From Kineococcus endophyticus (GTDB taxonomy: Bacteria > Actinomycetota > Actinomycetes > Actinomycetales > Kineococcaceae), in NCBI RefSeq assembly GCF_040796495.1, contig NZ_JBFNQN010000019.1:1-64000 (forward strand): DNA of 64,000 nt. Reading direction: 5' to 3'. Below, piece after piece: positions 63,405-64,000 of the stretch (its first letter is position 1; every line of letters starts with the position of its first letter). The notes under the pieces were generated by a model. That model did not search any database. It was not told the origin of the DNA and saw nothing but the letters and a program-made list of their open reading frames with translations. A program made the position numbers and the translations under genes.

Positions 63405-64000
63405 GTGAGCGACTCCCCCGCGACCACCGCCCTGCGCGTGCCCGTCCGCACCGTCGACGGCACCCTCGACCTGCCGCTCGTCGGCCTCGGCACCTACGGC
63501 CTGCGCGGCGACGCCGGGTACCGGTCCCTGCGCGACGCCCTCGACGTCGGGTACCGGCTGCTGGACACCGCGACGATGTACGAGAACGAGGACGAGGTGG
63601 GTCGCGCCGTCGCCGACGCGGCGCTGCCCGACGTCCGGATCACCACGAAGCTGCACCACGAGCACGCGGGCCGCGAGGACGAGTTCCTCGAGCGCAGCCT
63701 GCGCCTGCTCCGCGTCGACGTGCTGGACCTCTGGCTCATCCACTGGCCGCCGGGAGGGCAGGCCCGTCCCGACGTGTGGGAGCGGATGGTCGCCGCCCGC
63801 GAGGCGGGCCGCGTCCGCGCCGTCGGCGTCTCGAACTACTCGCTCGCCCAACTCGACGAGCTGACGCAGGCCACGGGCGTCACCCCGGCCGTGAACCAGG
63901 TGAAGTGGGGTCCGGCGCTGCACGACGCCGACCTGGTCGCCGCCCACCGCGACCGCGGGGTCGTCCTGGAGGGCTACTCCCCCTTCAAGGCCACCGACCG
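63405..64000 (+). CDS. aldo/keto reductase, N-terminal part
   Basis: 198 residues seen; the frame runs off the window end. The catalytic tetrad is complete: Asp and Tyr in LLDTATMYENEDEVG, Lys in ITTKLHHEH and His in DLWLIHWPPGG. Later blocks GRVRAVGVSNYS and PAVNQVKW fit family 5 AKRs. NADPH-dependent carbonyl reduction. GTG 63405 lies 10 bp past the hydrolase stop, so co-transcription is likely. A weak site (GCAG) precedes it. Confidence 0.9.
   Translation, partial: MSDSPATTALRVPVRTVDGTLDLPLVGLGTYGLRGDAGYRSLRDALDVGYRLLDTATMYENEDEVGRAVADAALPDVRITTKLHHEHAGREDEFLERSLRLLRVDVLDLWLIHWPPGGQARPDVWERMVAAREAGRVRAVGVSNYSLAQLDELTQATGVTPAVNQVKWGPALHDADLVAAHRDRGVVLEGYSPFKATD

Overview
The window is a very GC-rich chromosomal stretch from an actinobacterium. 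Coding regions abut or overlap by 4 bp, GTG starts are frequent, and the gene set is typically actinobacterial: a DUF222-type HNH protein, tandem clpP1-clpP2 beside tig and clpX, GTP-dependent PEP carboxykinase beside a RamB/ScfR regulator, egtABC for ergothioneine, inositol-3-phosphate synthase (mycothiol and inositol lipids), truncated hemoglobin O, Nei2-type glycosylase. With chemotaxis and c-di-GMP proteins this suggests a motile, aerobic actinobacterium, perhaps Kineococcus-like; that genus guess is from memory and unproven. I saw no rRNA, CRISPR array, transposase or phage gene. No gap between genes exceeds about 300 bp.

Layout. 1-8733: end of an HNH protein, fatty-acid oxidation genes (thiolase, FadB-type bifunctional protein, acyl-CoA dehydrogenase, acyl-CoA ligase) interrupted by a methyl-accepting chemotaxis protein. 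8786-11858: two tandem membrane diguanylate cyclases, divergent from valS. 14662-16415: ino1 with its PadR regulator and a likely operator. 16482-21007: a MarR gene, then a MarR/MFS/YceI operon in which both the transporter and the YceI protein carry carboxypeptidase-regulatory-like beta domains; this is the most unusual locus. 21143-25607: clpX, clpP2, clpP1, tig. 25762-26007: tRNA-Pro and tRNA-Gly. 26081-33879: glycerate kinase, SpoIIE phosphatase, rpiB-nei, DUF429, a DsbA-like protein, pepN. 33934-39489: malQ, prolyl oligopeptidase, MscS channel.

39542-42657: SDR/DUF2867 protein coupled to truncated hemoglobin, HxlR regulator divergent from a nitroreductase. 42665-45920: egtA-egtB-egtC. 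46042-49630: RamB-like regulator divergent from pckG, with overlapping TTCAC/GTGAA half-sites between. 49712-55369: quinone-oxidoreductase-like protein, TesB thioesterase, a lipoprotein with a 17-residue repeat stalk and OmpA-like domain, and a GGDEF-EAL protein. 55475-57333: ettA and tRNA-Arg. 57336-62530: a putative polysaccharide lyase divergent from a sugar ABC transporter (binding protein and two permeases, no ATPase). 62555-64000: alpha/beta hydrolase and a truncated aldo/keto reductase.

Themes: redox protection (egtABC, ino1, DsbA-like protein, nitroreductase, trHbO), c-di-GMP signalling (three GGDEF proteins), carbon-source switching (RamB/pckG, fad genes, malQ, sugar ABC) and protein quality control (Tig-Clp). 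Strong GC-rich hairpins, mostly without U tracts, separate many transcription units.
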